Positions 29,294-38,023 are shown, numbered from the stretch's first letter. The stretch: 48,853 bases of DNA from Casp-actino8 sp039800005 (GCA_039800005.1 JBDLRN010000111.1:1-48853); one strand, 5' to 3'. Notes: a model not told the origin generated them from the sequence alone. Numbers and translations: made by a program.

Positions 29294-30072
29294 ATCGACT
29301 CACTGCGAAAGGTGCATCACTCGAACGAGACGGAACCGTTCTGTGCTGCGACGTCGACCTGTCGTTCGAACCAGGGAACCTGGTCTCGATCGTCGGCCCC
29401 AACGGCGCCGGCAAGTCGAGTCTTCTCGCGCTGTTGGCCGGTGATCTCGAACCAGCCGACGGTTCGGTCGATCTCGACGGGGTTCGGCTCTCGGCCATCC
29501 CACCCATCGAGTTGGCACGTCGCCGAGCGGTGCTCTCGCAGTCGAACTCGGTCGCCTTTCCGTTCACGGTCGCCGAGGTCGTGACCATGGGTCGCTTCGC
29601 CCGGAACGCCGAGTCGAGTGCGGCCACCGATCAGCGCGTCGTGGCCGAATCGATGGTGGCGACCGACGTCGCCCATCTGGCCCGTCGGCGTATCACCACC
29701 TTGTCGGGTGGTGAGGCCGCCCGCGTCGCGCTGGCGCGCGTGCTCGCCCAGGACACACCGATCATCCTGCTCGACGAGCCCACCGCGTCGCTCGACATCA
29801 AGCACCAGGAGATGGTGTTCGGTCTGCTGCGGGCCAAGGCGGCCGGTGGTTCGCTCGTGATCATGGTGGTGCACGACCTGGAAGCTGCGGCGGCCATCTC
29901 CGACCGTCTGATCCTCATGAACGCCGGCCGGGTCGTGGCCGACGGCCATCCCGACGCCGTGCTGTCGTCGGAGTTGTTGAGTGACGTATACGACTATCCC
30001 CTGAGTGTGAAGCGTGATGCAGCCAATGGTTCACTGGAGATCCGCCCCCGTCGGAATCCCCCGACCGGCTGA
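29290..30072 (+). CDS. hmuV: Heme ABC transporter ATP-binding protein (HmuV-like)
   Basis: ATPase that powers the importer. Walker A is GPNGAGKSSLLALL (about residue 35), the signature motif LSGGEAARVALARVLAQ (about residue 138), Walker B IILLDEPTASLD and the switch His in MVVHDLEAA. 260 aa from GTG 29290, which overlaps the permease stop as GTGA; GTG 29284 would add two residues. PFTVAEVVTMGRFAR matches the Q-loop region of heme/siderophore ATPases. Confidence 0.9.
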   Translation: MNRLTAKGASLERDGTVLCCDVDLSFEPGNLVSIVGPNGAGKSSLLALLAGDLEPADGSVDLDGVRLSAIPPIELARRRAVLSQSNSVAFPFTVAEVVTMGRFARNAESSAATDQRVVAESMVATDVAHLARRRITTLSGGEAARVALARVLAQDTPIILLDEPTASLDIKHQEMVFGLLRAKAAGGSLVIMVVHDLEAAAAISDRLILMNAGRVVADGHPDAVLSSELLSDVYDYPLSVKRDAANGSLEIRPRRNPPTG

Positions 30073-30077
30073 TGAAG

Positions 30078-30083
30078 AGGAGG
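30078..30083 (+). promoter_or_regulatory. AGGAGG ribosome-binding site deciding the start at 30090
   Basis: AGGAGG, 6 nt, ATG 30090. The upstream in-frame ATG at 30072 overlaps the hmuV stop and has no such site. Confidence 0.65.
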
Positions 30084-30089
30084 TTCTCG

Positions 30090-30719
30090 ATGAACCGTGT
30101 CACTCGTCGTGCATTGTCCGTTTCGGCCGCTCTCGTTCTCGCCGCTTCGTGCGGAGGGTCCGAGAAATCCTCCGATTCCTCCGGCGGCGCCACGGTGTTG
30201 ACCGGGGCTCCCACGACCGAGCCGGCCGTGACCGAGACTCCCACCACGACGGCGGCACCGACCACCACGACCGAGGCCCCGGAGGGTCCGACCGTCGAGA
30301 TCGTGGGTGGGGTCACCGATTTTCCGGCCGACGCCGAAACGATCGTCACGGTGACGGGGACCGGATTCACCGATCTCGCCCTCGGGAATCGTCCGCCGCT
30401 CGACGGCATCGCCACCGGTGTGTACATCGTCGTCGGAACGTTCGACGAGGTGTGGCAGCCGTCGGCCGGTGCCGGAGCCGGAAGTCGTCGTACCGATGCG
30501 ATGAATCAGATGTGGGCCATGCCGGTGGAGTCGCGTGAGGTGCTCGACCCCGAGGAGTTGCTGCCCAACATTTTCGTGCTCGATGCCGACGGAAACTTCA
30601 CGGTCGACATTCCCGTGAAGAAGCCCGAAGGTGAGGGTACCTACGCCATCGCGGTGTACCCGGCGAGCGGTGCCATCAACGCCGAACACGAGTTCTTGAT
30701 TCCGATCACGTTCTCCTGA
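30090..30719 (+). CDS. Secreted lipoprotein-like protein at end of heme-type operon
   Basis: A 209-aa protein without a certain family. The signal peptide is MNRVTRRALSVSAALVLAAS followed by Cys, a weak lipobox, then GGS and a long Thr/Pro/Ala linker (about residues 40-70). The C-terminal beta-rich domain has TIVTVTGTGFTDL and GVYIVVGTFDEVWQ, echoing VVVTGSGF and GIYVGLC in the operon's first gene. An insertion holds WQPSAGAGAGSRRTDAMNQM. The two surface proteins bracketing the ABC genes are therefore probably distant relatives acting with the importer; this is inference. Confidence 0.72.
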   Translation: MNRVTRRALSVSAALVLAASCGGSEKSSDSSGGATVLTGAPTTEPAVTETPTTTAAPTTTTEAPEGPTVEIVGGVTDFPADAETIVTVTGTGFTDLALGNRPPLDGIATGVYIVVGTFDEVWQPSAGAGAGSRRTDAMNQMWAMPVESREVLDPEELLPNIFVLDADGNFTVDIPVKKPEGEGTYAIAVYPASGAINAEHEFLIPITFS

Positions 30720-30746
30720 TCGACGGGTCCGTCGGGGCGGTGTCGA

Positions 30747-32750
30747 TCAGAGTGTCGCCAGGTAGTCGTTGAGCTGGTGGCCGACCAGTTCGGCGGCGTC
30801 GTCGGACGGGTGGTCGGTGTAGCTGTAGAGGCGCACACCGTTCACGATGTGATCACACGCATCGCTGTCGCAGAACACGTCGGTCGGATCGAACATCGTC
30901 ACCGAGCCACCGAACTCGGCCGCAATTCGTTCGAGCATCGCCCGGTATTCGGCGGTGTCGGCCAAGAAGTCGGCGCGTGACACCGCGCAGGCCTCGTTGT
31001 CGGTGACGAGCAGCGAGTTCAAGAAGCCGATCGTCGAACGTCGCTCCGAGCAGTCTTCGGGTGCGGCGAGAGCCGGGTTGTCGACGTAGAGCACAACCTT
31101 CTTGCCGCCGTCGACGAGCCGTCGAGTCGTTTCGCGCAGGGCCGACTCGACCTTGCCGTAGAGCGGGCTGTCAGGCAGCCAGTCGAAGTTCGTCTCGACT
31201 GGCGATTCGAACATCGCGCGCACGGCTCCCTGCAGAACGACGACGTCGATGCGCGGGTCGGCGATCATGGCCTCGACCGCCGGAACGATGAGCGGTTGAA
31301 ATCGTTCGTGGGCGGGATCGTCGGAGATCAACGGAACGGCCGCGCCGAGACCGCGCGTGCCGCCCAGGATCGTCCAGTACGCATCGTCGACCGACGTGCG
31401 CATGAAGCCACCGATGAGTGTCGAGGCCTTGCTGTCGCCGATCAGCGCATACGTTGCCGAACCGCGGACGTCGACGCGGCAGTCGGCGAAGAGCTCCTGA
31501 ATCTCGGGTGACAGACCACAGCCGGGGAGGGAGATCACATCGATGTCGCGCACCTCACCCGGGTCGATGGCGATGTTGATCTCGTTGAAGCCACGTCCGC
31601 TCAGACCGTTTTGCGCGTGGGTGAACACGCCGAGCAGGCCCATCGCGGCAACGGTTGTCACGAGGCCGGTCACGACCGTTCGACGACGACGATGGAAGCG
31701 CAACGGCTTCTCGACCAGCCGATACGTGAGATACGAGAACAGCACGGCGAGGATCACTGCACCCACACGGACTCCGGCGGCGGGCACGCCACTGGTCATG
31801 ATGCGCGCGTACACCAACAGCGGCCAGTGCCACAGGTACAGCGGATAGGAGATGAGACCGATGCCGATCATGAGTCGACGTGACAGAACCTGTCGTCCCC
31901 ACCAGTTGTTCGGGCCACTGGCGATCAGAAGCGCGGCCCCGACGGTGGGCGGAATGGCGTTCCAGCCGGGAAAGGCGCTGTCGCCGTCGAGGGCGAACAT
32001 GGGGACGACCACGAGAATCATGCCGAGTGACGCGGCGAGATGGGCAGGACGCGACCCGAGACGCTCGTGCACCGGGCCGTCTCGAAACGCCACGACGGCG
32101 AGCAGTGCACCGATCAGCAGCTCCCAGAAGCGACTGAGGGGGGAGTAGTAGCCGCCCACCGAGTCGAGGCTCGCCAGTCCGATGACGAACGAGACTGCGA
32201 TCAACACGATCGTCGACACCACGACGTTCGAACCGATTCGTCGTCCGAAGCGGAACATGGCCCACAACAGGAGCGGCCAGACGATGTAGAACTGCTCTTC
32301 GATCCCGAGCGACCAGAGGTGGACGAGTGGCTTCACTTCCGACGCAGTGTCGAAGTAGCCGGATTCGTTCCAGAGCAGCAGGTTCGACACGAAGAAGGCA
32401 CCGCCGGCGACGTGTTTGCCGAGCTGTTCGAACTCCTTGTCGAAGAGCGTCACCCAGCCGAGCGCGTACGTGGTGGCCAACACCACGGCGAGAGCGGGGA
32501 AGATGCGCCTCACTCGGCGGTCGTAGAAGCCGCGGAGGGAGAAGGTGCCCGTGGTGAGTCCGCTCAGGATGTTGGTGGTGATGAGGTAGCCCGAGATCAC
32601 GAAGAAGACGTCGACACCCACGTAACCACCGGGGACCAACCACGGAAAGGCGTGAAAGACGACGACCGAGCCCACTGCGATGGCGCGCAGACCGTCGATG
32701 TCGGGTCGATACACGTGGTCGGTGACGGGTTTCGCCGAGGTTTCCACCAC
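30747..32750 (-). CDS. Acyltransferase-3 membrane protein with C-terminal SGNH-like domain (OafA-type)
   Basis: Envelope enzyme that transfers acyl (often acetyl) groups to surface carbohydrates. The N-terminal half has YRPDIDGLRAIAVGSVVVFH, the acyltransferase-3 start with catalytic His, FFVISGYLIT, RIFPALAVVL and about ten membrane segments. The C-terminal 230 aa form an SGNH-type domain with TYALIGDSKASTLIGG (Ser replacing the usual Ser-His context) and a terminal YTDHPSDDAAELVG that can supply Asp/His. The start is uncertain: no ATG is available, and GTG 32750 (or 32747) gives about 667 aa. It is divergent from the DUF2071 gene. Confidence 0.85.
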   Translation of the reverse strand: MVETSAKPVTDHVYRPDIDGLRAIAVGSVVVFHAFPWLVPGGYVGVDVFFVISGYLITTNILSGLTTGTFSLRGFYDRRVRRIFPALAVVLATTYALGWVTLFDKEFEQLGKHVAGGAFFVSNLLLWNESGYFDTASEVKPLVHLWSLGIEEQFYIVWPLLLWAMFRFGRRIGSNVVVSTIVLIAVSFVIGLASLDSVGGYYSPLSRFWELLIGALLAVVAFRDGPVHERLGSRPAHLAASLGMILVVVPMFALDGDSAFPGWNAIPPTVGAALLIASGPNNWWGRQVLSRRLMIGIGLISYPLYLWHWPLLVYARIMTSGVPAAGVRVGAVILAVLFSYLTYRLVEKPLRFHRRRRTVVTGLVTTVAAMGLLGVFTHAQNGLSGRGFNEINIAIDPGEVRDIDVISLPGCGLSPEIQELFADCRVDVRGSATYALIGDSKASTLIGGFMRTSVDDAYWTILGGTRGLGAAVPLISDDPAHERFQPLIVPAVEAMIADPRIDVVVLQGAVRAMFESPVETNFDWLPDSPLYGKVESALRETTRRLVDGGKKVVLYVDNPALAAPEDCSERRSTIGFLNSLLVTDNEACAVSRADFLADTAEYRAMLERIAAEFGGSVTMFDPTDVFCDSDACDHIVNGVRLYSYTDHPSDDAAELVGHQLNDYLATL

Positions 32751-32779
32751 CCTTCGACTCTGCCACACGGTCGAGTGCC

Positions 32780-32785
32780 TAGCCT
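32780..32785 (+). promoter_or_regulatory. -10 box TAGCCT for DUF2071 gene
   Basis: TAGCCT, 6 nt (gaccac), GTG 32792. Confidence 0.68.
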
Positions 32786-32791
32786 GACCAC

Positions 32792-33511
32792 GTGACGCGT
32801 TCGTTCTCTCCGACGTGCCCCGATCCGGTGACGTTCGCCGTGATGCGGCAGGAATGGCGCGATCTCGCCTACGTGCACTGGCGGTACGACCCGGCGGTGG
32901 TGCAAGCACTTCTTCCGCACGAACTCACGGTCGACACCTTCGACGGATCGGCCTGGGTCGGGTTGATCCCGTTCTCGATGCGCGACATCGGCTTGCCTCA
33001 CGGTCCGTCGGTTCCGTATCTCGGTTCGTTTCCCGAGATCAACGTGCGGACCTACGTGATTCGTGACGGTCGACCCGGTGTGTGGTTCTTCTCGCTCGAC
33101 GTGAATCGGTTCCTGCCAGCCGTGGTCGCGCGTCTCACGTATCGATTGCCCTACTGCTGGGGCCGAGCCAGTCATGAGGTGACCGAAGGAATGTGGACCA
33201 CGCGAGTGCGTCGTCGGTGGCCACACGCAGTCGACCCGATCGAGATCGTGATCCGTCCCGGTGAGACGATCGAGCCTGACGATCTCGACCACTTCCTCAC
33301 CGCTCGTTGGGGCCTGTACTCCCGATCTGGCCGTGGTGTGCGTTATGCACCGGTCGATCACGAACCGTGGCCGTTGCGACGAGCCGAGTTGGTTCGGGCC
33401 GACGCGGGCCTGATCGAGGCGGCTGGCTTACCGACACCGTCCGGTGAACCCCACGTGAGGTGTTCCCCGGGTGTGGCCGTTCGGATCGGTCGACCACGAA
33501 GCGTGCGGTGA
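32792..33511 (+). CDS. DUF2071 (YqjF-family) protein
   Basis: A 239-aa cytoplasmic protein of a widespread family of unknown function. It has the typical opening with a Trp/His pair (QEWRDLAYVHWRYDPAVVQA), LLPHELTVDTFDGSAWVGLI, then YLGSFPEINVRTYV and GVWFFSLDVNRF, and a late FLTARWGLYSR near residue 170. No catalytic motif is known. The gene stands alone between the acyltransferase and the arsenic operon. Confidence 0.82.
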   Translation: MTRSFSPTCPDPVTFAVMRQEWRDLAYVHWRYDPAVVQALLPHELTVDTFDGSAWVGLIPFSMRDIGLPHGPSVPYLGSFPEINVRTYVIRDGRPGVWFFSLDVNRFLPAVVARLTYRLPYCWGRASHEVTEGMWTTRVRRRWPHAVDPIEIVIRPGETIEPDDLDHFLTARWGLYSRSGRGVRYAPVDHEPWPLRRAELVRADAGLIEAAGLPTPSGEPHVRCSPGVAVRIGRPRSVR

Positions 33512-33536
33512 GTTCACCCGAAGTTCATCGCTCGAA

Positions 33537-33564
33537 ATATGTCTCAATGAATGTTGATACATAT
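33537..33564. promoter_or_regulatory. Palindromic ArsR-type operator
   Basis: ATATGT-c-TCAA-6-TTGA-t-ACATAT: ten of fourteen base pairs are symmetric about 33550.5, with an ArsR-like TCAA-N6-TTGA core. It overlaps the -10 box (33562-33567), so binding would block transcription. Confidence 0.72.
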
Positions 33565-33567
33565 CCT
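33562..33567 (+). promoter_or_regulatory. -10 box TATCCT for the arsenate operon
   Basis: TATCCT, 7 nt (cgggcct), GTG 33575. This makes GTG 33575 the preferred start over ATG 33551, which lies in the middle of the operator. Confidence 0.65.
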
Positions 33568-33574
33568 CGGGCCT

Positions 33575-34240
33575 GTGGATCCTCACCGGCGAGCGTCGAG
33601 ATTCGCCGCCCTCGGGGACGTGTCGCGTCTGTCGATCGTCGACGCCCTTCTCGTCGGCGACCGCTCGCCGGGTGAGTTGGCCGAGATCATCGGATGTGAT
33701 TCGAACCTGCTGGCCCATCATCTTCGGATCCTCGAGGACGCCGAGCTGATCCGACGCGTGAAGTCACAAGGCGATGGTCGGCGGCGATACGTGCAACTCG
33801 TACCGGCGGCCCTCGACGGACTTCTACCGACCATTCCCTCCACGACGAAGCGCCGGGCTTTGTTCGTGTGTACTCGTAACTCTGCTCGCAGCCAGTTGGC
33901 GGCCGCACTGTGGAAGTCGAGCGGCGCCGGACCGGCCGAGTCGGCCGGCACACACCCGGCCGATCGAGTCCATCCGGGTGCGGTGGCCGCCGCCTGTCGC
34001 ATCGGACTCGACATCGCGTCCAATGTGCCGAAACACCTCGACGACGTCGATACCGACGCCGAACTCGTGATCACCGTCTGCGACGAGGCGCGCGAAGAGA
34101 TCGAGGCCCCGGACGAGTGGATCCACTGGTCGATTCCTGATCCCGTGAAGACCGGCCGTGCCGCCAGTTTCGACACGACGGTCCGCGAATTGGCCCGCCG
34201 CATCGAATCGTTGAACCGAACCCAGGAGACGAGAACATGA
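33575..34240 (+). CDS. ArsR-type regulator fused to low-molecular-weight phosphatase/arsenate reductase
   Basis: A 221-aa two-domain protein. Residues 1-85 form an ArsR winged helix (SRFAALGDVSRLSIVDALL, then LLAHHLRILEDAELIRRVKS). The canonical As(III)-binding Cys cluster of ArsR (ELCVCDL) is absent; a single Cys remains in IIGCDS. Residues about 95-215 form a low-molecular-weight phosphatase/ArsC domain with the P-loop CTRNSAR (CX5R) and the acid SIPDP. It keeps a Cys in VITVCDEA but lacks the third Cys of thioredoxin-linked ArsC, so a mycothiol-type mechanism or a sensing role is possible. It is first in an operon with GAPDH and arsJ and overlaps the next gene as ATGA. Confidence 0.83.
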   Translation: MDPHRRASRFAALGDVSRLSIVDALLVGDRSPGELAEIIGCDSNLLAHHLRILEDAELIRRVKSQGDGRRRYVQLVPAALDGLLPTIPSTTKRRALFVCTRNSARSQLAAALWKSSGAGPAESAGTHPADRVHPGAVAAACRIGLDIASNVPKHLDDVDTDAELVITVCDEAREEIEAPDEWIHWSIPDPVKTGRAASFDTTVRELARRIESLNRTQETRT

Positions 34241-35253
34241 GCACACGAATCGGCGTCAACGGCTTCGGTCGGATGGGACGACTGGCGGTCCGAGCCATGC
34301 GTGGAAATCCGAACCTGGAACTGGTGCACGTCAACGAGATCAAGGGAGGCGTCGAAGCCGCCGCTCACCTTCTCGAATTCGACACGGTGCACGGGCGTTA
34401 CGCGGGCGAGGTGAGCGTCGACGGTTCAGCGATGATCATCGACGGTCGGCGAGTCGGCTTCACCGAACACGCGCGTCCCGACCAGATCCCGTGGTCCGAC
34501 CTCGGGGTCGAGGTCGTGATCGAGTCGTCCGGGAAGTTCAAGACGGTTCCTGATCTCCGGCCGCATCTCGACAACGGGGCTCGTGCGGTCGTGGTGGCGT
34601 GTCCGGTGAAGGACCCGAGCGTGCTCAACGTGGTCATGGGCTGCAACGACCATCTGTACGACTCGTCGATTCATCCGATCGTCACTGCCGCGTCCTGCAC
34701 CACGAACTCGTTGGCGCCCGTGGTCAAGGTCTTGCACGAGAGCATCGGGATCGAGCGGGGAGCCATCACCACCATCCATGACGTGACCAACACTCAGGTG
34801 ATCGTCGATGCACCCCACAAAGATCTTCGACGAGCTCGATCGGCGCTGAACTCACTCGTGCCCACCACGACCGGATCGGCCACTGCGATCACCATGATCT
34901 ATCCCGAACTCACGGGGAAGTTGAACGGCATGGCGGTGCGCGTTCCACTTCTGAACGCGTCGCTCACCGACTGCGTGTTCACGATGAAGCGTGATGTGAC
35001 CGTCGACGAGGTCAACGGACTGTTGCGAGCGGCCGCCGACGGACCACTGGCCGGCATCCTCGGTTTCGAGACTCGACCGTTGGTGTCGGCCGACTTCGTG
35101 AACGACCCGCGGTCGGGCATCGTCGACGGACCTTCCACCATGGTGATCGACGGACGTCTGGTGAAGGTGCTCGTGTGGTACGACAACGAGTTCGGGTACG
35201 CCCATCGCATGGTCGAACTGGTCGACATGGTTGCCGGAGCGATGCGGGTGTGA
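34237..35253 (+). CDS. Arsenate-resistance glyceraldehyde-3-phosphate dehydrogenase
   Basis: GAPDH fold protein, 338 aa. In ArsJ operons, GAPDH uses arsenate in place of phosphate to make 1-arseno-3-phosphoglycerate for export. The N-terminal Rossmann is IGVNGFGRMGRLAVRAM, the catalytic Cys lies in TAASCTTNSLAPVVKVLHE (about residue 153), and NTQVIVDAPHKDLRRARSA and WYDNEFGYAHRMVELVD are conserved. Its place between an ArsR-type regulator and arsJ, with overlapping codons on both sides, points to arsenate detoxification rather than glycolysis. A glycolytic role cannot be excluded by sequence alone. Confidence 0.88.
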   Translation: MSTRIGVNGFGRMGRLAVRAMRGNPNLELVHVNEIKGGVEAAAHLLEFDTVHGRYAGEVSVDGSAMIIDGRRVGFTEHARPDQIPWSDLGVEVVIESSGKFKTVPDLRPHLDNGARAVVVACPVKDPSVLNVVMGCNDHLYDSSIHPIVTAASCTTNSLAPVVKVLHESIGIERGAITTIHDVTNTQVIVDAPHKDLRRARSALNSLVPTTTGSATAITMIYPELTGKLNGMAVRVPLLNASLTDCVFTMKRDVTVDEVNGLLRAAADGPLAGILGFETRPLVSADFVNDPRSGIVDGPSTMVIDGRLVKVLVWYDNEFGYAHRMVELVDMVAGAMRV

Positions 35254-36482
35254 AACTGCGCAACTACGTCCTCGTGACGGCGGGCTATTGGGTGTTCACT
35301 CTCACCGACGGCGCGCTTCGCATGTTGGTGCTTCTGCACTTCAACGATCTCGGCTATTCGGCGGTGGCCATCGCCTTCTTGTTCCTGGCCTACGAGTTCA
35401 TGGGTATTCTCACGAATCTGTTGGGCGGCTGGGTAGGTGCCCGCAAGGGTCTGAACCGAACCCTCGTCGGGGGTCTCGTGTTGCAGATGGTCGCCCTGGC
35501 CGCCCTCACCTTGGAGAACCCCTCGTGGGAACGATGGCTGTCGGTCGTCTTCGTCATGGCCATGCAGGCGTTGTCGGGGGTGGCCAAGGATCTCACCAAG
35601 ATGAGTTCGAAGAGCGCGGTGAAGACGGTCGCTGGTGACGGATCGCTCTTTCGGATGGTCGCCCTTCTCACCGGATCGAAGAATGCGTTGAAGGGTGTGG
35701 GCTTCTTCCTCGGTTCGGCCTTGTTGTCGTGGCTCGGTTACGACGGAGCGTTGTGGAGCATGGTGGTGGCTCTCGGAGCCACCGTCGTGCTCCTCGTCGT
35801 ATTGCTGAACGAGGACATCGGCAAGTCGAAGCGCAAGCCCAGGCTGACATCGCTTCTGTCGAAGTCGGACGCGATCAACAAACTGTCGTTCGCTCGTTTT
35901 TTCTTGTTCGGCTCTCGCGACATCTGGTTCGTGGTGGCCGTCCCCGTGTTCCTCGCTGAGCAGTTGGATTGGTCGCACGAGGGTGTGGGCGGTTTCCTGG
36001 CCGCATGGGTGATCGGCTACGGCATCGTCCAGTCGTCTGCGCCCAAACTCCTCACCACGGGTGGTCGTATCGTCGACGAGAGTCGGGCGACGCGATCGTG
36101 GGCCCTCGTCCTGGCCGTCGTGTGCACGGCGATCGCCGTTCCGGTGACGATCGAATGGGGAGTGACGCCGGCGGTCGTGGGTGGATTGATCGTGTTCGGC
36201 ATCGTGTTCGCGGTGAACTCGTCGCTCCACTCGTTTCTCGTTCTCGCCTTCGCCGACGATGACAACGTCGCGCTCGACGTGGGGTTCTACTACTCGGCAA
36301 ATGCGGCGGGACGGCTGGTCGGAACTCTGCTGAGCGGCGCGCTGTATGTGTGGGGTGGTCTGCCACTCGCCCTCTGGGGATCGGTCGCCTTCGTGGTGGC
36401 CACCTGGTTGGCGGCCCGTCGACTACCACCCGTCCCCGCAGGCACTGCGGTCTCATTGGCCGATGTCGACGCCGGTGACTGA
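35250..36482 (+). CDS. arsJ: Organoarsenical efflux MFS transporter ArsJ
   Basis: A 410-aa major-facilitator protein with about twelve membrane segments, exporting 1-arseno-3-phosphoglycerate, which then breaks down to release arsenate outside. It starts MKLRNYVLVTAGYWVFTLTD. GALRMLVLLHFNDLGYS, AYEFMGILTNLLGGWVGAR and KMSSKSAVKT match ArsJ in Pseudomonas and other bacteria as I remember the family. GTG 35250 overlaps the GAPDH stop as GTGA. No ArsB/Acr3 arsenite pump is adjacent, so this operon would deal with arsenate directly. Confidence 0.88.
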   Translation: MKLRNYVLVTAGYWVFTLTDGALRMLVLLHFNDLGYSAVAIAFLFLAYEFMGILTNLLGGWVGARKGLNRTLVGGLVLQMVALAALTLENPSWERWLSVVFVMAMQALSGVAKDLTKMSSKSAVKTVAGDGSLFRMVALLTGSKNALKGVGFFLGSALLSWLGYDGALWSMVVALGATVVLLVVLLNEDIGKSKRKPRLTSLLSKSDAINKLSFARFFLFGSRDIWFVVAVPVFLAEQLDWSHEGVGGFLAAWVIGYGIVQSSAPKLLTTGGRIVDESRATRSWALVLAVVCTAIAVPVTIEWGVTPAVVGGLIVFGIVFAVNSSLHSFLVLAFADDDNVALDVGFYYSANAAGRLVGTLLSGALYVWGGLPLALWGSVAFVVATWLAARRLPPVPAGTAVSLADVDAGD

Positions 36483-36505
36483 CCGTCGTCGATATCGAGT
36501 GCCGA

Positions 36506-37972
36506 TCAGCGCAGGACCATGACCTGATTCGACATGGCCGACTCCGGGCTCGAACCCACGGCGTTCACTGCCCGCACGGTGAAGGTGTAGGCGACGCCAC
36601 CCTTCAGGCCCTTCACGGTCGCACCGGTCGCCGAACCGCTCACCGTCACGCTGGTGACTCGTGTGCCGTTCGAGTACGCGGTGACGACGTGGGAGGTGAG
36701 AGCCGATCCACCGTCGTTCGAGCGAGTCCACGACACGCTGGCCGAGCGCTTGCCGGCCTTGGCGCTCACGTTGGTGGGTGCGGCAGGGGCCGTGACTTCG
36801 ACCGGGACAGTGGTGGTCGTACCGGTGAAGAGCAGACGATTGGGTGTGCCGGTTCCGGCGTTCTTCACGATGCTCGACGTGGCGGCTCCGAGGAGTCGAC
36901 TGGTCACGTCGGTGGGCGTGGACGAGGACGACGTCGACAGGATCAGCGCCGCAGCACCAGCCACGTGCGGCGACGCCATCGAGGTTCCCGAGATCGTGTT
37001 GGTGCCACCGTTCGACCAGGCGGCAGTGATGGCGACGCCGGGTGCGAACACGTCGACGCATGATCCGAAGTTGGAGAACGACGCGCGAGTGTCGGTGGAG
37101 TCGGTGGCCGCAACGGTTATCGCGGCTCCCACTCGAGCTGGCGACGAGGTGCATGCATCGACGTTGCTGTTGCCAGCGGCGACCACCACGGTCACGCCGT
37201 CGGCGATGACGGCTTGCACGGCGGCATCGACACTCGAACTTGCTCCACCACCGAGGCTCATGTTGGCCACGGCCGGCGTTCCGGCCACATGGTGAGCGGC
37301 GATCCAGTCGAGACCGGCGATCACGCCGGACCAACTTCCCGAACCGTTGCAGTCGAGGACACGCACCGGCACCAGGTTCACGGTCTTGGCGACTCCGAAC
37401 ACGGTTCCCCCGATGGTGCCGGCCACATGCGTACCGTGACCGTTGCAGTCGTTCGTTCCCTGACCGTCGGCGATCGACGAGTAGCCCGCGACGACTCGAC
37501 CCGTGAACTCGCCGTGGCTGGCGAGGATTCCGGTGTCGACGACGTAGGCGGTCACGGCGTTCGGACCGGCGGTGTACGAGTAGGTCGACGACAGGGGAAG
37601 CGAACGCTGGTCGATGCGGTCGAGACCCCAGGTTGCGCCGTCTTGCGTGGTGCTGAGTCGCACGACGGCATCGGGTTCGACGCCGGCGACACGAGGGTTG
37701 CGACGGAGGGCCTCGATCTGTTGGGGCGTTCCGTGGACGACCGCACCGGGAAAGACGTTCTCGAACACTCGACCGACGCTCAGACCCGACTGGCGGAGCA
37801 ACGCCACCTCACTGCGGGGGTCGACCGAGTCGGCGAAGCGGACGATGTGAGGACCGGCAGCCGTGGCCGAGACGGCCGGACGGGTCGACGCTCCGGCGGT
37901 ACCGAACGAACCGGCTACCAGGGCGGTGGCGGCGATCGAGGCGGTGGCGAGCAGACGGAAAGGGCGGTTCAT
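36506..37972 (-). CDS. Secreted subtilisin-like (S8) serine protease with I9 prodomain and Fn3 domain
   Basis: A 488-aa preproprotein. The signal peptide (LLATASIAATALVAGSFGTAG) is followed by an inhibitor-I9 prodomain ending GVEPDAVVRL near residue 104. The S8 domain has Asp in AYVVDTGILASHGEF, His in DCNGHGTHVAGTIGG, Asn in VVVAAGNSNVD and Ser in SGTSMASPHVAGAAALIL. This is a proteinase-K-like branch with several Cys for disulfides. A fibronectin-III domain covers about residues 395-485 (PAAPTNVSAKAGKRSASVSW). There is no LPxTG anchor, so it is probably released. Its stop is 23 nt from the convergent arsJ stop. Confidence 0.92.
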   Translation of the reverse strand: MNRPFRLLATASIAATALVAGSFGTAGASTRPAVSATAAGPHIVRFADSVDPRSEVALLRQSGLSVGRVFENVFPGAVVHGTPQQIEALRRNPRVAGVEPDAVVRLSTTQDGATWGLDRIDQRSLPLSSTYSYTAGPNAVTAYVVDTGILASHGEFTGRVVAGYSSIADGQGTNDCNGHGTHVAGTIGGTVFGVAKTVNLVPVRVLDCNGSGSWSGVIAGLDWIAAHHVAGTPAVANMSLGGGASSSVDAAVQAVIADGVTVVVAAGNSNVDACTSSPARVGAAITVAATDSTDTRASFSNFGSCVDVFAPGVAITAAWSNGGTNTISGTSMASPHVAGAAALILSTSSSSTPTDVTSRLLGAATSSIVKNAGTGTPNRLLFTGTTTTVPVEVTAPAAPTNVSAKAGKRSASVSWTRSNDGGSALTSHVVTAYSNGTRVTSVTVSGSATGATVKGLKGGVAYTFTVRAVNAVGSSPESAMSNQVMVLR

Positions 37973-38023
37973 GCTCGGGTGATCGCCGGGAGGTGAGAGT
38001 TGTTACCGAGGCCGGCGGAATTC

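Noticed and set aside
33575..36482. Classical arsenite efflux operon (ArsB/Acr3)
   Set aside because: The transporter matches ArsJ (major facilitator) and is paired with GAPDH. No Acr3 or ArsB signature is present.
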